64,000 nt of DNA from Massilia sp. Root335. Lineage in GTDB: Bacteria > Pseudomonadota > Gammaproteobacteria > Burkholderiales > Burkholderiaceae_D. The stretch is taken from NCBI RefSeq assembly GCF_001425685.1, contig NZ_LMCY01000044.1, positions 763 to 64,762 of the forward strand, written 5' to 3'. The position numbers were made by a program, and so were the translations under genes. Shown piece after piece: positions 44,822-53,577 of the stretch. Positions within the stretch are counted from its first letter, which is position 1; each line of letters opens with the position of its first letter. The notes beneath the pieces were generated by a model, which saw nothing but the letters and a program-made list of their open reading frames with translations, had not been told where the DNA came from and made no database searches.

Positions 44822-45741
44822 TCCTTGATCCCTCCCGTCAGGACGCCCTTCACGAACCAGCGCTGCAGGAACGGGTACACCGCCAGCACGGGAATCGTGG
44901 CCACCACGACGGTGGCGTACTTGATCGTGTTCGACAGCGCCTCGCGGCCGACGGCCTCGCCCGTCATCATCGAATCCGTGCTGCCGGAGACGAGGATCTC
45001 GCGCAGCACCAGCTGGATCGGGAACAGGTCGCGGTCGGAGAGATAGATCATCGAATAGAAGTAGCCGTTCCAGTGGCTGACCGCATAGAACAGGCCGACG
45101 ACGGCGATGGTCGGCATGCACAGCGGGACGTACACGCGCAGCAGGATCGTGAAGTCGCCGGCGCCGTCGATGCGCGCCGCCTCTTCGTAATCCTTGGGCA
45201 CGGCGTTGAACGCGGCGCGCAGGATGATCAGGTTCCACGCGCTGACGGCGAACGGCAGGATGATGGCCCAGCGCGAATTGAGCAGGCCCAGGTCGCGCAC
45301 GAGCAGGTAGTTGGGCACCAGCCCGCCGGAAAAGAACATGGTGAACACGATCAGCACCATGAACGCCTTTTCCAGCGGCAGCCGCTTGCGCGACAGGGCG
45401 TATGCGCCGCAGCAGGTCAGCACGAGGTTGAGCGCGGTGCCGCCGACGACGATCACGAGCGTGTTGAAGAAACCGCTGCGCACCATCGGGTTGTCCCACA
45501 CGCGATGGAAGGCCTCCAGCGAAAAACCGCGCGGCAGCAGCATGAAGCCGCGGTTGGCCATCAGCGCGACGGGGTCGGACAGCGACGCGATCAGCACGTA
45601 ATAGAACGGGTAGAACGTGATGAAGCACAGCGCCAGCAGCACGGCCGCGTTGGCGGCGTCGAAGGCGGCGGAACCCCAGCCCTGGCGCGGGCGCCAGGCG
45701 CGGACTTCGGGTTCGGAACGGGAGAGGACTCGGGTCGTCAT
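44818..45741 (-). CDS. Carbohydrate ABC transporter permease (LplC/YtcP-like)
   Basis: 307 aa with six membrane helices. The EAA loop, EEAARIDGAGDFTILLRVYVPLCMPTI, docks the ATPase. The N-terminal LCFITFYPFYYVLIASLSDP and C-terminal FLQRWFVKGVLTGGIKE are hallmarks of CUT1 permeases of the LplC type. Four bases separate it from the first permease gene. Together with 45746-46666, 43205-44821 and the distant ATPase it forms one importer. Confidence 0.95.
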   Translation of the reverse strand: MTTRVLSRSEPEVRAWRPRQGWGSAAFDAANAAVLLALCFITFYPFYYVLIASLSDPVALMANRGFMLLPRGFSLEAFHRVWDNPMVRSGFFNTLVIVVGGTALNLVLTCCGAYALSRKRLPLEKAFMVLIVFTMFFSGGLVPNYLLVRDLGLLNSRWAIILPFAVSAWNLIILRAAFNAVPKDYEEAARIDGAGDFTILLRVYVPLCMPTIAVVGLFYAVSHWNGYFYSMIYLSDRDLFPIQLVLREILVSGSTDSMMTGEAVGREALSNTIKYATVVVATIPVLAVYPFLQRWFVKGVLTGGIKE

Positions 45742-45745
45742 GGCA

Positions 45746-46666
45746 TCACCAGATGCTGGTGCCGGACCAGCGCCGGCTCAGCTTATTCGCCACCACCAGC
45801 AGGACCATGGCGACGGCGGAGTTGAACAGGCCCACGGCGGCCGCATAGCTGTAGTTCGCATCGAGGATGCCGTGGCGGTACACATAGGTCGAGATCACGT
45901 CGGCCGTCTCGTACGTGGCCGGGTTGTAGAGCAGGATGATCTTTTCGAAGCCGACCGTCATCATCTGGCCCAGGCGCAGCACGAGCAAGGTGGCGATGAT
46001 GGGCAGGAGGCCCGGCAGGGTGATGTGGCGCAGACGCTGCCAGCGGTTGGCGCCGTCGATGCGCGCGGCTTCGTACAAGGTCGGGTTGATGCCCGCCAGC
46101 GCGGCCAGGTAGATGATCGAGCCCCAGCCCACGCTCTGCCAGATCTCGGACCCGACGTACACCGTGCGGAACCAGTCCGGATCGTTCATCACGGCCTGCG
46201 GCGTGCCGCCGAGGCTCGCGACGATCTGGCCGATCACGCCGTCGCGCGCAAAAAAGTCCAGCAGCATGCCGCTGACGACGACGACGGAAATGAAGTGCGG
46301 CAGGTACGTGACGGTCTGGACGAACTGGCGGAAGCGCGTGCCCGTGAGTTCGTTGAGCAGCAGCGCCAGCACGATCGGCGCGGGAAAGCCGACGAGGACG
46401 TCGTACACGTTGATCAGGATGGTGTTCGAAATGACGCGGCCGACGAACAGGCTGTCGAAGAACTGGCGGAACCAGTCCAGGCCGACCCACGGGCTGCCGT
46501 GGATGCCGGACGCCGGATTGAAATCCTTGAACGCGATGATGGCGCCCGCCATCGGCACGTACTGGAACACGATGAAGTACGCGAGCACGGGCGCCAGCAT
46601 CACGTACACGCTGCGGTTGCGCGCCAGTTCGCGCGCGATGCGTTGGGAGCGGGAGAGCGGGTCCAT
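45746..46666 (-). CDS. Carbohydrate ABC transporter permease (LplB/YteP-like)
   Basis: 306 aa with six helices. Start SVYVMLAPVLAYFIVFQYVPMAGAIIAFKDF, EAA loop YEAARIDGANRWQRLRHITLPGLLPI, and the end YSYAAAVGLFNSAVAMVLLVVANKLSRRWSGTSIW, all typical of LplB. One base separates it from the lacI-type stop codon, so regulator and transporter share a transcript. Confidence 0.95.
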   Translation of the reverse strand: MDPLSRSQRIARELARNRSVYVMLAPVLAYFIVFQYVPMAGAIIAFKDFNPASGIHGSPWVGLDWFRQFFDSLFVGRVISNTILINVYDVLVGFPAPIVLALLLNELTGTRFRQFVQTVTYLPHFISVVVVSGMLLDFFARDGVIGQIVASLGGTPQAVMNDPDWFRTVYVGSEIWQSVGWGSIIYLAALAGINPTLYEAARIDGANRWQRLRHITLPGLLPIIATLLVLRLGQMMTVGFEKIILLYNPATYETADVISTYVYRHGILDANYSYAAAVGLFNSAVAMVLLVVANKLSRRWSGTSIW

Positions 46667-46667
46667 G

Positions 46668-47720
46668 TCAGGCCGCTTCGCGCAACGGTGCCGCGGCGGT
46701 GGATTCGCGCACCACCAGCTCGCAGGGGAATTCGATGCGGTGCTGCTGCCCTTCCGCGTGGTTGATGCGGCGGACCAGTTCAGCCACCGCGGCTGCGCTG
46801 ATGTCCGCCAGCGGCTGGCGCAAGGTCGTCAGGCGCGGGTGCAGCAGCGACGCGGCGGGGATGTCGTCGAAGCCGACCACCGACACGTCGTCCGGAACGG
46901 CGAGGCCGAGCGAATGCGCGGCGTTGATCGCGCCGATCGCCATGTCGTCGTTGGCCGCGAAGATCGCGGTGGGCGGGTCCGGCAGGCGCAGCAGCTTCCC
47001 GGCCGCCTCGAAGCCGGAGCCCTGGCCGAAGTCGCCCTGCGCGACGAGCGTGCGGTCGCTGCGGATGCCGGCCTTGCGCAGCGCCGCCTTGTAGCCGCGC
47101 TCGCGCTCCTGGCTCTGGCCCGTGTGCTGCGAACCGGCGATGAAGCCGATGCGGCGGTGGCCCAGCGCCAGCAGGTGCTCGGCCGCGGCCACGCCGCCCG
47201 CGTAGTTGGCGCCGCTGACGACGGGCAGGGTCGTATCGGTGCGGCAGTAGTTGACGAGGACCGTCGGCTGGCTGCTCGCCTCGAGGAATTCGATATAGCC
47301 GTCCGACAGGCGCGGCAGCACAAACAGCAGGCCGTCGCAGTGGTTGCGGATCATCTGCTGCACGCCGCTGCGGCCGGACGCGCCGATCTCGTCGATCGAG
47401 TTGTAGATGATCAGGTCCATGCCGCACTTGCGCAGGCTGACGCTGACCGCGCCGACGATCTCGTTGATCACCGTCGACAGCAGGTCGTTGACCAGCACGC
47501 CGATCACGTTCGTGCGGCTGCCCTTCATCATGCGCGCCGACAGGTTCGGCGTGTAACCCAGTTCGCGCGCGGCGGCCAGCACCTTTTCGCGCGTCTTCTC
47601 GGCCACGTAGCCTTCCCCGCTCATGGCGCGCGACACCGTCATGACCGACACGCCGGCCTTGCGCGCCACGTCGTGCGACGTGACGTGCGCGGCGCCGCCG
47701 CTGTTCTTCGTCTCCGGCAT
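46668..47720 (-). CDS. LacI family transcriptional regulator of the polysaccharide regulon
   Basis: 350 aa from MPETKNSGGA. HTH VTSHDVARKAGVSVMTVSRAMSGEGYVAEKTREKVLAAARELGYTPNLSARMM with the hinge helix, then the periplasmic-binding-protein-like core (NVIGVLVNDLLSTVI, RIGFIAGSQHTGQSQERERGYKAAL, DDVSVVGFDDIPAASLLHPRLTTLRQPL). First gene of the ten-gene operon. An operator copy sits 33-47 nt upstream of its start, so it is likely self-regulated, and the three other copies mark its targets. The effector is probably an oligosaccharide of the pathway (inference). Confidence 0.93.
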   Translation of the reverse strand: MPETKNSGGAAHVTSHDVARKAGVSVMTVSRAMSGEGYVAEKTREKVLAAARELGYTPNLSARMMKGSRTNVIGVLVNDLLSTVINEIVGAVSVSLRKCGMDLIIYNSIDEIGASGRSGVQQMIRNHCDGLLFVLPRLSDGYIEFLEASSQPTVLVNYCRTDTTLPVVSGANYAGGVAAAEHLLALGHRRIGFIAGSQHTGQSQERERGYKAALRKAGIRSDRTLVAQGDFGQGSGFEAAGKLLRLPDPPTAIFAANDDMAIGAINAAHSLGLAVPDDVSVVGFDDIPAASLLHPRLTTLRQPLADISAAAVAELVRRINHAEGQQHRIEFPCELVVRESTAAAPLREAA

Positions 47721-47752
47721 TCCCTGTTCTCCGTCGTGTTTTTGTTCGAATA

Positions 47753-47766
47753 GGTTAACGTTACCA
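47753..47766. promoter_or_regulatory. LacI-type operator, site 4 (upstream of lacI)
   Basis: GGTTAACGTTACCA, core TAACGTTA at 47756-47763, just before the regulator gene that heads the operon. Flanks match sites 1 and 3 (GTTACCA side). Confidence 0.72.
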
Positions 47767-47972
47767 GATTTTTCCGAAAACGCAACGGACATTTTGCTCG
47801 GCATCGAAAAAGCGCGCGACTTGCGCGCCCTGCTGTTGCATCGCCCTCGTCGGCCCGCTCGGCTGGCGGGCGAAGAAGCGCGGCGGCGGCTCCCGAGATT
47901 ACATGTCGAAATTATTTACATTAAATTTCTATTTTCTTTGAGAAATCTCATAACCCTTTGATTTTTAAGCCA

Positions 47973-47988
47973 TGGCACGGACATTGCT
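47973..47988 (+). promoter_or_regulatory. Sigma-54 (-24/-12) promoter of the PEP-CTERM gene
   Basis: TGGCACGGACATTGCT matches the RpoN consensus TGGCAC-N5-TTGCW exactly, with GG (47974-47975) and GC (47986-47987) 10 bases apart. It is 39 nt upstream of the start codon. AT-rich inverted repeats at ~47905-47950 (for example ATTTCT...AGAAAT) could be activator sites. PEP-CTERM genes are known to be placed under the PrsK/PrsR sigma-54 system; no prsK/prsR lies in this window. Confidence 0.82.
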
Positions 47989-48026
47989 TAATTAATTGCA
48001 ACAAATATTAATTAAAGGAACTAAAA

Positions 48027-48722
48027 ATGTCCTTCAAGAATGTTGCAATCACCCTCCTGCTGGCCCTCGGCGCCGTCCAGGCCAACGCCGCCGTCCTGAC
48101 CCTCGGCGACATGGCCAACGATGGCAGTTATTCGTCGGACTGCACGTTCTGGTGCGTCGCCCGCTACCAGCAGGTGTACAAGGCGTCGGCGCTGCCGTCG
48201 GGCGCGATCGGCATCGACCAGGTCAGCTTTTTCGCCAGCCCGAACAATGGCTCGTCCTGGAACGGCACGTCGACGTGGCGCATGACGCTGTCGACCACGA
48301 CGAAGGCGGTCGGCGGCCTGAGCGCAACGTTCGACGGCAACGTCGGTGCCGATGCCAAGGTCTTCGATACCGAAACGTTCAGCGGTCCGAACAGCTTCGG
48401 TTCCCTGATCAGCTTCAACGGCCAGTTCAATTACGATGCGTCGATGGGTAACCTGCTCGTGGATATCGTGCGCATTTCCGGTTCGGCGCAAGGCGTCGGC
48501 GTGGAAGCCAATTATCTTCCCGCGGGTGTGTTCGACCGCGCATACGCGTTCAGCAGCGATGTGACGGCCGAGGGCGTTAACCAGAACTATGGCAACCGCA
48601 CGCAGTTCCGGTACGGCGCGCCGGTGGTGACGCAAGCCGTTCCCGAACCCGCCAGTATCGCCCTGCTGGGCCTCGGGCTCGCCGGCCTGGTGGGCAGCCG
48701 CCGCAAGTCGAAACGGGCCTGA
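48027..48722 (+). CDS. PEP-CTERM sorting-domain exported protein
   Basis: 231 aa. Signal peptide MSFKNVAITLLLALGAVQANA; C-terminal tripartite sorting signal VPEPASIALLGLGLAGL plus a basic tail (SRRKSKRA), processed by exosortase EpsH-type systems. The body (DCTFWCVARYQQVYKAS, SSWNGTSTWRMTLSTTT, DVTAEGVNQNYGNRTQFRYG) looks like a beta-sandwich with a Cys pair. Such proteins go to the outer surface or the exopolysaccharide matrix. It is monocistronic: sigma-54 promoter upstream, strong terminator downstream. Confidence 0.92.
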   Translation: MSFKNVAITLLLALGAVQANAAVLTLGDMANDGSYSSDCTFWCVARYQQVYKASALPSGAIGIDQVSFFASPNNGSSWNGTSTWRMTLSTTTKAVGGLSATFDGNVGADAKVFDTETFSGPNSFGSLISFNGQFNYDASMGNLLVDIVRISGSAQGVGVEANYLPAGVFDRAYAFSSDVTAEGVNQNYGNRTQFRYGAPVVTQAVPEPASIALLGLGLAGLVGSRRKSKRA

Positions 48723-48745
48723 ACTGCCGCGACGCGGTGCCGGCG

Positions 48746-48770
48746 ACGGGAGCTTCGGCTCCCGTTTTTT
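48746..48770 (+). terminator. Rho-independent terminator after the PEP-CTERM gene
   Basis: ACGGGAGC (48746-48753), loop TTCG, GCTCCCGT (48758-48765), then a run of T to 48770. An 8-bp stem with the stable UUCG loop. The T run touches the stop codon of the convergent cytochrome gene. Confidence 0.9.
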
Positions 48771-49345
48771 CATTGCCGACCTGGTTCGCCGCGCGCCTTG
48801 CGGCCGAGCGACATGCGGCGAAAGACGCCATCCCTGTCGATCAGTGCATGCTTGAGCGCGCCCGCCACGTGCGCAACGATGAGGGCCGCGAAGAGCCACG
48901 CGATGACGGCGTGGATGCCGAAAAAGCGTTCGGCGAGGTCGTGGTCCGGCGCCGCCCACGCGGGCAGCGGCAGGCCGAAGAACGCCGGCGGATGTTTCTG
49001 GTGCGACGCGCCCAGGTAGCCGGTCAACGGCATCGCCACCAGACAGGCGTACAGCGTCCATTCGACCAGGTTCGCGAGGGTGCGCTCCCACGGCGCCACG
49101 CTTGCCGGCAGCGGCGCGGGCGGATGCGCCAGGCGCCAGCCGAGGCGCACGGCCACCAGGACGAACACCATCAGGCCGACGGATTTGTGCAGGTCGAACA
49201 GGGCGCCGGCACCGGGGTCGTCCTCCATCGTCATCATGGTCCAGCCCAGGCCGAGCTGGCACACGATGAGCACGGCCACGATCCAGTGCAGGAGCCGGGC
49301 CGTGAGGGCGAAGCGCCAGGTGTTCCGGGCAGGGTCGGTGTGCAT
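48770..49345 (-). CDS. Cytochrome b561 family membrane protein
   Basis: 191 aa with four membrane helices. Four candidate heme-ligand histidines: H20 (RLLHWIVAV), H53 (DLHKSVG), H145 (GIHAVIAW) and H159 (VAHVAGALKH), the YceJ/cytochrome b561 pattern. It likely moves electrons between quinol and a periplasmic partner, but no YceI-type partner gene is adjacent. The ATG at 49345 has a very strong AAGGAGGT site. Longer in-frame reading upstream is not supported. Confidence 0.92.
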   Translation of the reverse strand: MHTDPARNTWRFALTARLLHWIVAVLIVCQLGLGWTMMTMEDDPGAGALFDLHKSVGLMVFVLVAVRLGWRLAHPPAPLPASVAPWERTLANLVEWTLYACLVAMPLTGYLGASHQKHPPAFFGLPLPAWAAPDHDLAERFFGIHAVIAWLFAALIVAHVAGALKHALIDRDGVFRRMSLGRKARGEPGRQ

Positions 49346-49449
49346 GTCGCTGACCTCCTTGACGATCGCGCCGTACGCGCCGTACGCGCGCAGGCAACCC
49401 GACGATACTTCTTTTCGCGCCGGCCCGGTGCACGGCACGTGGCCTGCGC

Positions 49450-50280
49450 TCAGGCGTCCTTGCCCATCTCCTCGCCCAGCTCGCGCCCGCGCGCGGCGGC
49501 GGCCTTCATCGCGTCGACGATTGCCTGCTTGACACCGGCCGCTTCCATGCTCGTGATGGCGGCGTGCGTGGTGCCGCCCTTCGACGTCACGCGCTGGCGC
49601 AGCACGTCGACCGGTTCGTCCGACTGCGCCGCCAGCTGGGCCGCGCCGGTGAACGTCGCCAGCGCCAGCGCCTTGCCCTGTTCCGCGGACAGGCCCATCT
49701 CGGCGGCCGCCTGCTGCATCGCTTCGAGGAAGTAGAACACGTAGGCCGGGCCGCTGCCCGACACCGCCGTCACCGGATCGATGAGGCTTTCTTCGTCCAG
49801 CCACACGGTCTGGCCGACGGCGCGCATGATGGTGTCCGCGGCATCCTTTTGCGGCGCGCTGGTGCCGGCCATCGCCACCATGCCCGTGATGCCCTGCCCG
49901 ATCAGCGCGGGCGTGTTCGGCATCGTGCGCACGATGGCGCCGTAGCCGCCGAGCCAGCGCGACAGGTCGGCGCCGCGGATGCCGGCCGCGATCGACAGCA
50001 GCAGCGGCTTGTTCGCCGGTTGCGATTGCAGCTCAGTTCTCAAATGAGCGGTCACGTCGCGCATCTGCTGCGGCTTCACGGCCAGCACGATGACGTCGCT
50101 GGCGGCGACGGTGGCACCGATGTCCGGCGACGTCGTCACGCCGTACTGCGTGCGCAGGCGCTCGAGCGCGTCGGCGTTGGGGTCGACGACGTGGATGTCA
50201 GCGGGTTGAGCGACCTTGCCGGCCAGGCCGGCGATGAGGGCAGTGGCCATGTTGCCGCCGCCGATGAAACTGATCTTCAT
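49450..50280 (-). CDS. proC: Pyrroline-5-carboxylate reductase
   Basis: 276 aa. N-terminal Rossmann motif ISFIGGGNMATALIAGL, then DVIVLAVKPQQM, RTMPNTPALIGQGITGM and the C-terminal family signature ALDVTGSGPAYVF-like TAVSGSGPAYVFYFLEAM...QLAAQSDEPVDVLRQRVTSKGGTTHAAI. It reduces pyrroline-5-carboxylate to proline in the cytoplasm. It lies 37 nt downstream of yggS, the usual yggS-proC pairing. Confidence 0.96.
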   Translation of the reverse strand: MKISFIGGGNMATALIAGLAGKVAQPADIHVVDPNADALERLRTQYGVTTSPDIGATVAASDVIVLAVKPQQMRDVTAHLRTELQSQPANKPLLLSIAAGIRGADLSRWLGGYGAIVRTMPNTPALIGQGITGMVAMAGTSAPQKDAADTIMRAVGQTVWLDEESLIDPVTAVSGSGPAYVFYFLEAMQQAAAEMGLSAEQGKALALATFTGAAQLAAQSDEPVDVLRQRVTSKGGTTHAAITSMEAAGVKQAIVDAMKAAAARGRELGEEMGKDA

Positions 50281-50317
50281 GGTGTCCTTTGTGTTCGCGC
50301 GCGTGTTGCGCGCTTGT

Positions 50318-51019
50318 CTATTCGTAGTGGCGCGCGCCGAAGATCGCGCTGCCGATGCGCACGATGGTCGCGCCTTCCAGCACGGCCGATTGCAGGTCGC
50401 CCGACATGCCCATCGACAGCGTGTCGAGGTGGATGCCGGCGCGGGCGAGGTCCCGCGCGAGCGCGCGCAGGCGGGCGAACGGCGCGCGTTGCAGGGCCGG
50501 ATCGGCCTGCGGTTCCGGAATCGCCATCAGCCCGCGCAAGCGCAGGTTCGGCAGCTGGACGACGGCCTTGGCGAGGTCCGGCAATTCCTCCGGCTTGACG
50601 CCACTTTTGGTGGCTTCGCCGCTGATGTTCACTTGCAGGCAGATGTCGAGCGGGCCCAGTTCCGGCGGGCGCTGTTCGGACAGGCGCTGGGCGATTTTCA
50701 ATCGTTCGACCGTGTGCACCCATTGAAAGGCGGCCGCGATGGAGCGTGTCTTGTTGCTCTGGATCGGGCCGATGAAATGCCATTCGAGCACGAGGTCCGG
50801 TCGCGCTTTTGCCACAGCGGCGATTTTGTCGACGCCTTCCTGCACATAGTTTTCGCCGAACGCGCGCTGGCCGGCGTCGATCGCTTCCAGCACGGCTTCA
50901 GGGGGAAACATCTTCGACACCGCCAGCAACCGGACCTCGGAACGGGGCCGATGCGCGGCCTCGCAGGCGGCCTGGATTGTCGCTTCGACAGCTTGCAAGT
51001 TGGCTGCGATTGTGGACAT
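50318..51019 (-). CDS. yggS: YggS family pyridoxal-phosphate homeostasis protein
   Basis: 233 aa. PLP-lysine region VRLLAVSKMFPPEAVLEAIDAGQRAFGENYVQE, then WHFIGPIQSNKTRSIAAAFQWVHTVER, LQVNISGEATKSG and the C-terminal SMGMSGDLQSAVLEGATIVRIGSAIFGAR. This single-domain PLP-binding protein keeps free PLP and amino-acid pools in balance. Coupled with proC downstream, divergent from pilT. Confidence 0.95.
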   Translation of the reverse strand: MSTIAANLQAVEATIQAACEAAHRPRSEVRLLAVSKMFPPEAVLEAIDAGQRAFGENYVQEGVDKIAAVAKARPDLVLEWHFIGPIQSNKTRSIAAAFQWVHTVERLKIAQRLSEQRPPELGPLDICLQVNISGEATKSGVKPEELPDLAKAVVQLPNLRLRGLMAIPEPQADPALQRAPFARLRALARDLARAGIHLDTLSMGMSGDLQSAVLEGATIVRIGSAIFGARHYE

Positions 51020-51065
51020 AATGGTTTTCTATAGGAAATATTTTGCAGTTCTACGCACTTCAAAA

Positions 51066-51182
51066 GGGGCCTCGAAAACCGTAGCGAGCGGAAGGAGTTT
51101 CGTTCGAGAAGCGCAGCCGTACTTACGGTACGGCGAGCATCGCAGGACGAAAATCCGACGCGCAGCAGGTTTGCGAGGCCCC
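51066..51182. repeat. 117-bp imperfect palindrome between yggS and pilT
   Basis: Outer arms GGGGCCTCGAAAACC (51066-51080) and GGTTTGCGAGGCCCC (51168-51182) pair at 14 of 15 positions. The centre is the perfect hairpin GCCGTAC-TTACG-GTACGGC (51116-51134). Parts between also pair (GGAGTTTCGTTC with GGACGAAAATCC). It looks like an interspersed structured repeat rather than a simple terminator, since both flanking genes point away from it. Confidence 0.8.
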
Positions 51183-51198
51183 CACCACAGGATTATAA

Positions 51199-52242
51199 AT
51201 GGACATCTCAGAGTTGCTCGCCTTCTCGGTGAAGAACAAGGCCTCGGACCTGCACCTCTCATCCGGCCTGCCGCCGATGATCCGCGTGCACGGCGACGTA
51301 CGCCGCATCAACCTGCCGGCGCTGGAGCACAAGGACGTGCACGGCATGATCTATGACATCATGAACGACGGCCAGCGCAAGCAGTACGAAGAGATGCTGG
51401 AGTGCGACTTCTCGTTCGCGATCCCGGGGCTGGCGCGCTTCCGCGTCAACGCCTACAACCAGGAACGCGGCGCGGCGGCCGTGATGCGGACGATTCCGTC
51501 GAAGATCCTCACGCTGGAAGAACTGAACGCGCCCAAGATATTTACCGAGCTGGCGATGCGGCCGCGCGGCCTCGTGCTCGTGACGGGTCCGACCGGCTCC
51601 GGCAAATCGACGACGCTGGCCGCGATGGTCAACCACCTGAACGAAAACGAATACGGCCACATCCTCACCATCGAGGACCCGATCGAATTCGTGCACGAAT
51701 CGAAGAAGTGCCTGATCAACCAGCGCGAAGTGGGCCCGCACACGCTGTCCTTCAACAACGCGCTGCGCTCGGCGCTGCGCGAAGACCCGGACGCGATCCT
51801 CGTCGGCGAGCTGCGCGACCTGGAGACGATCCGCCTCGCGCTGTCCGCCGCCGAGACGGGCCACCTCGTGTTCGGCACCTTGCACACGTCGTCGGCCGCG
51901 AAGACCATCGACCGTATCGTCGACGTGTTCCCGGCCGAGGAAAAGGAGATGGTGCGCGCGATGCTGTCCGAATCGCTGCAGGCCGTGATCTCGCAGACGC
52001 TGCTGAAAACGAAGGACGGTTCCGGCCGCGTGGCCGCGCACGAGATCATGATCGGCACGCCGGCCATCCGCAACCTGATCCGCGAAGCGAAGATCGCGCA
52101 GATGTATTCCGCGATCCAGACCGGCTCCAACGTCGGCATGCAGACGCTGGACCAGAACCTGACGGACCTCGTGCGCCGCAACGTGATCTCGCCCGCGGCC
52201 GCACGCGCCGCCGCCAAGATCCCCGAAAACTTCCCAGGATAA
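51199..52242 (+). CDS. pilT: Type IV pilus twitching motility ATPase PilT
   Basis: 347 aa. N-terminal PAS-like domain (LLAFSVKNKASDLHLSSGLPPMIRVHGDVRRI), Walker A GPTGSGKST, Asp box HILTIEDPIEFVH, Walker B DAILVGELRDLETIR, His box GHLVFGTLHTSSA, and the PilT-specific AIRNLIRE in TPAIRNLIREAKIAQMYS. It powers pilus retraction at the inner face of the cytoplasmic membrane. pilU follows 15 nt later. Confidence 0.97.
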   Translation: MDISELLAFSVKNKASDLHLSSGLPPMIRVHGDVRRINLPALEHKDVHGMIYDIMNDGQRKQYEEMLECDFSFAIPGLARFRVNAYNQERGAAAVMRTIPSKILTLEELNAPKIFTELAMRPRGLVLVTGPTGSGKSTTLAAMVNHLNENEYGHILTIEDPIEFVHESKKCLINQREVGPHTLSFNNALRSALREDPDAILVGELRDLETIRLALSAAETGHLVFGTLHTSSAAKTIDRIVDVFPAEEKEMVRAMLSESLQAVISQTLLKTKDGSGRVAAHEIMIGTPAIRNLIREAKIAQMYSAIQTGSNVGMQTLDQNLTDLVRRNVISPAAARAAAKIPENFPG

Positions 52243-52257
52243 GCAGCGAGGACCGAC

Positions 52258-53394
52258 ATGGAACGCGACCAGGCCTCCAAATTCATGTTCGACCTGCTGC
52301 GCCTGATGGTCAGCAAGGGCGGTTCAGACCTGTTCATCACGTCCGGCTTTCCGCCGGCGATGAAGATCGACGGCCGCATGACACCCGTGTCCAGCCAGGC
52401 GCTGACGGGGTCGCACACGGCCGACCTGGCGCGCGCCATCATGAACGACAAGCAGGCGGCCGGCTTCGAGCTGTCCAAGGAAGCCAACTTCGCCATCAGC
52501 CCGGGCGACCTGGGACGCTTCCGCGTCTCGGCGTTCATGCAGATGGGTGCCGTGGGCATGGTGCTGCGCGTGATCACGACGACGATCCCGAAGTTCGAGG
52601 ACCTCGACCTGCCGGACGTGCTCAAGGACGTGATCATGACCAAGCGCGGCCTCGTGATCATGGTCGGCGCCACCGGCTCCGGCAAATCGACGACGCTCGC
52701 GACGATGGTCGGCTACCGCAACGAGAACAGCTACGGCCACATCATCACGATCGAAGACCCGGTCGAATTCGTCCACCCGCACAAGAACTGCGTGATCACG
52801 CAGCGCGAGGTCGGCGTCGACACGGACAGCTTCGAGGCGGCGCTGAAGAACTCCCTGCGCCAGGCGCCGGACGTGATCCAGATCGGCGAGATCCGCGACC
52901 GCGAGACGATGGAACACGCGATCGCGTTCGCCGAGACGGGCCACCTGTGTCTCGCCACGCTGCACGCGAACAGCTCGAACCAGGCACTGGACCGCATCAT
53001 CAACTTCTTCCCGGAAGAGCGCCGCCAGCAGCTCCTGATGGACCTCTCGCTGAACCTGAAGGGCCTGATCTCGCAGCGCCTGATTCCGAAGAAGGAAGCG
53101 AAGGGGCGCGTGGTCGCCATGGAGATCCTGCTGAATTCTCCACTGATCTCGGACCTGATCTTCAAGGGCGAAGTCCACGAGATCAAGGAGATCATGAAGA
53201 AGTCGCGCGAGCTGGGCATGCAGACGTTCGACCAGGCCCTGTTCGACCTGTACGAAGCCGACAAGATCAGCTACGAAGATGCGCTGCGCAACGCGGACTC
53301 CGTGAACGACCTGCGCCTGAACATCAAGCTCAACAGCAAGCACGCGAAGAATCGCGATTTCTCGGCGGGGACGGAGGCGCTGGGTCTCGTCTGA
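52258..53394 (+). CDS. pilU: Type IV pilus retraction ATPase PilU
   Basis: 378 aa. Walker A GATGSGKST, HIITIEDPVEFVH, Walker B DVIQIGEIRDRETME, and the PilU-type C-terminal region ILLNSPLISDLIFKGEVHEIKEIMKKSRELGMQTFDQALF. PilU works with PilT to retract against load. Co-transcribed with pilT. Its sequence is close in style to the third ATPase at 17408-18598. A GC-rich hairpin without T run follows the stop. Confidence 0.96.
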   Translation: MERDQASKFMFDLLRLMVSKGGSDLFITSGFPPAMKIDGRMTPVSSQALTGSHTADLARAIMNDKQAAGFELSKEANFAISPGDLGRFRVSAFMQMGAVGMVLRVITTTIPKFEDLDLPDVLKDVIMTKRGLVIMVGATGSGKSTTLATMVGYRNENSYGHIITIEDPVEFVHPHKNCVITQREVGVDTDSFEAALKNSLRQAPDVIQIGEIRDRETMEHAIAFAETGHLCLATLHANSSNQALDRIINFFPEERRQQLLMDLSLNLKGLISQRLIPKKEAKGRVVAMEILLNSPLISDLIFKGEVHEIKEIMKKSRELGMQTFDQALFDLYEADKISYEDALRNADSVNDLRLNIKLNSKHAKNRDFSAGTEALGLV

Positions 53395-53577
53395 ACACGC
53401 ACCGCGACGCGGGATAGCCTGACGACGGCCCTGCCGCCCCGGGCGGGGCCGCCCGCGATGATGCCCACGTAAAACAGCGCGCCGGCGGCCAGGGGAATGT
53501 TCGCGGTCGTCTGCATCCTGCCCGCCTTTGTCTTACACTGTTGCATTCGGATCAGCGCAAGCTTACAGGAGACTCCC

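Noticed and set aside
53395..53577. GC-rich hairpin after pilU as a terminator
   Set aside because: The stem is imperfect and there is no T run; transcription end cannot be claimed.
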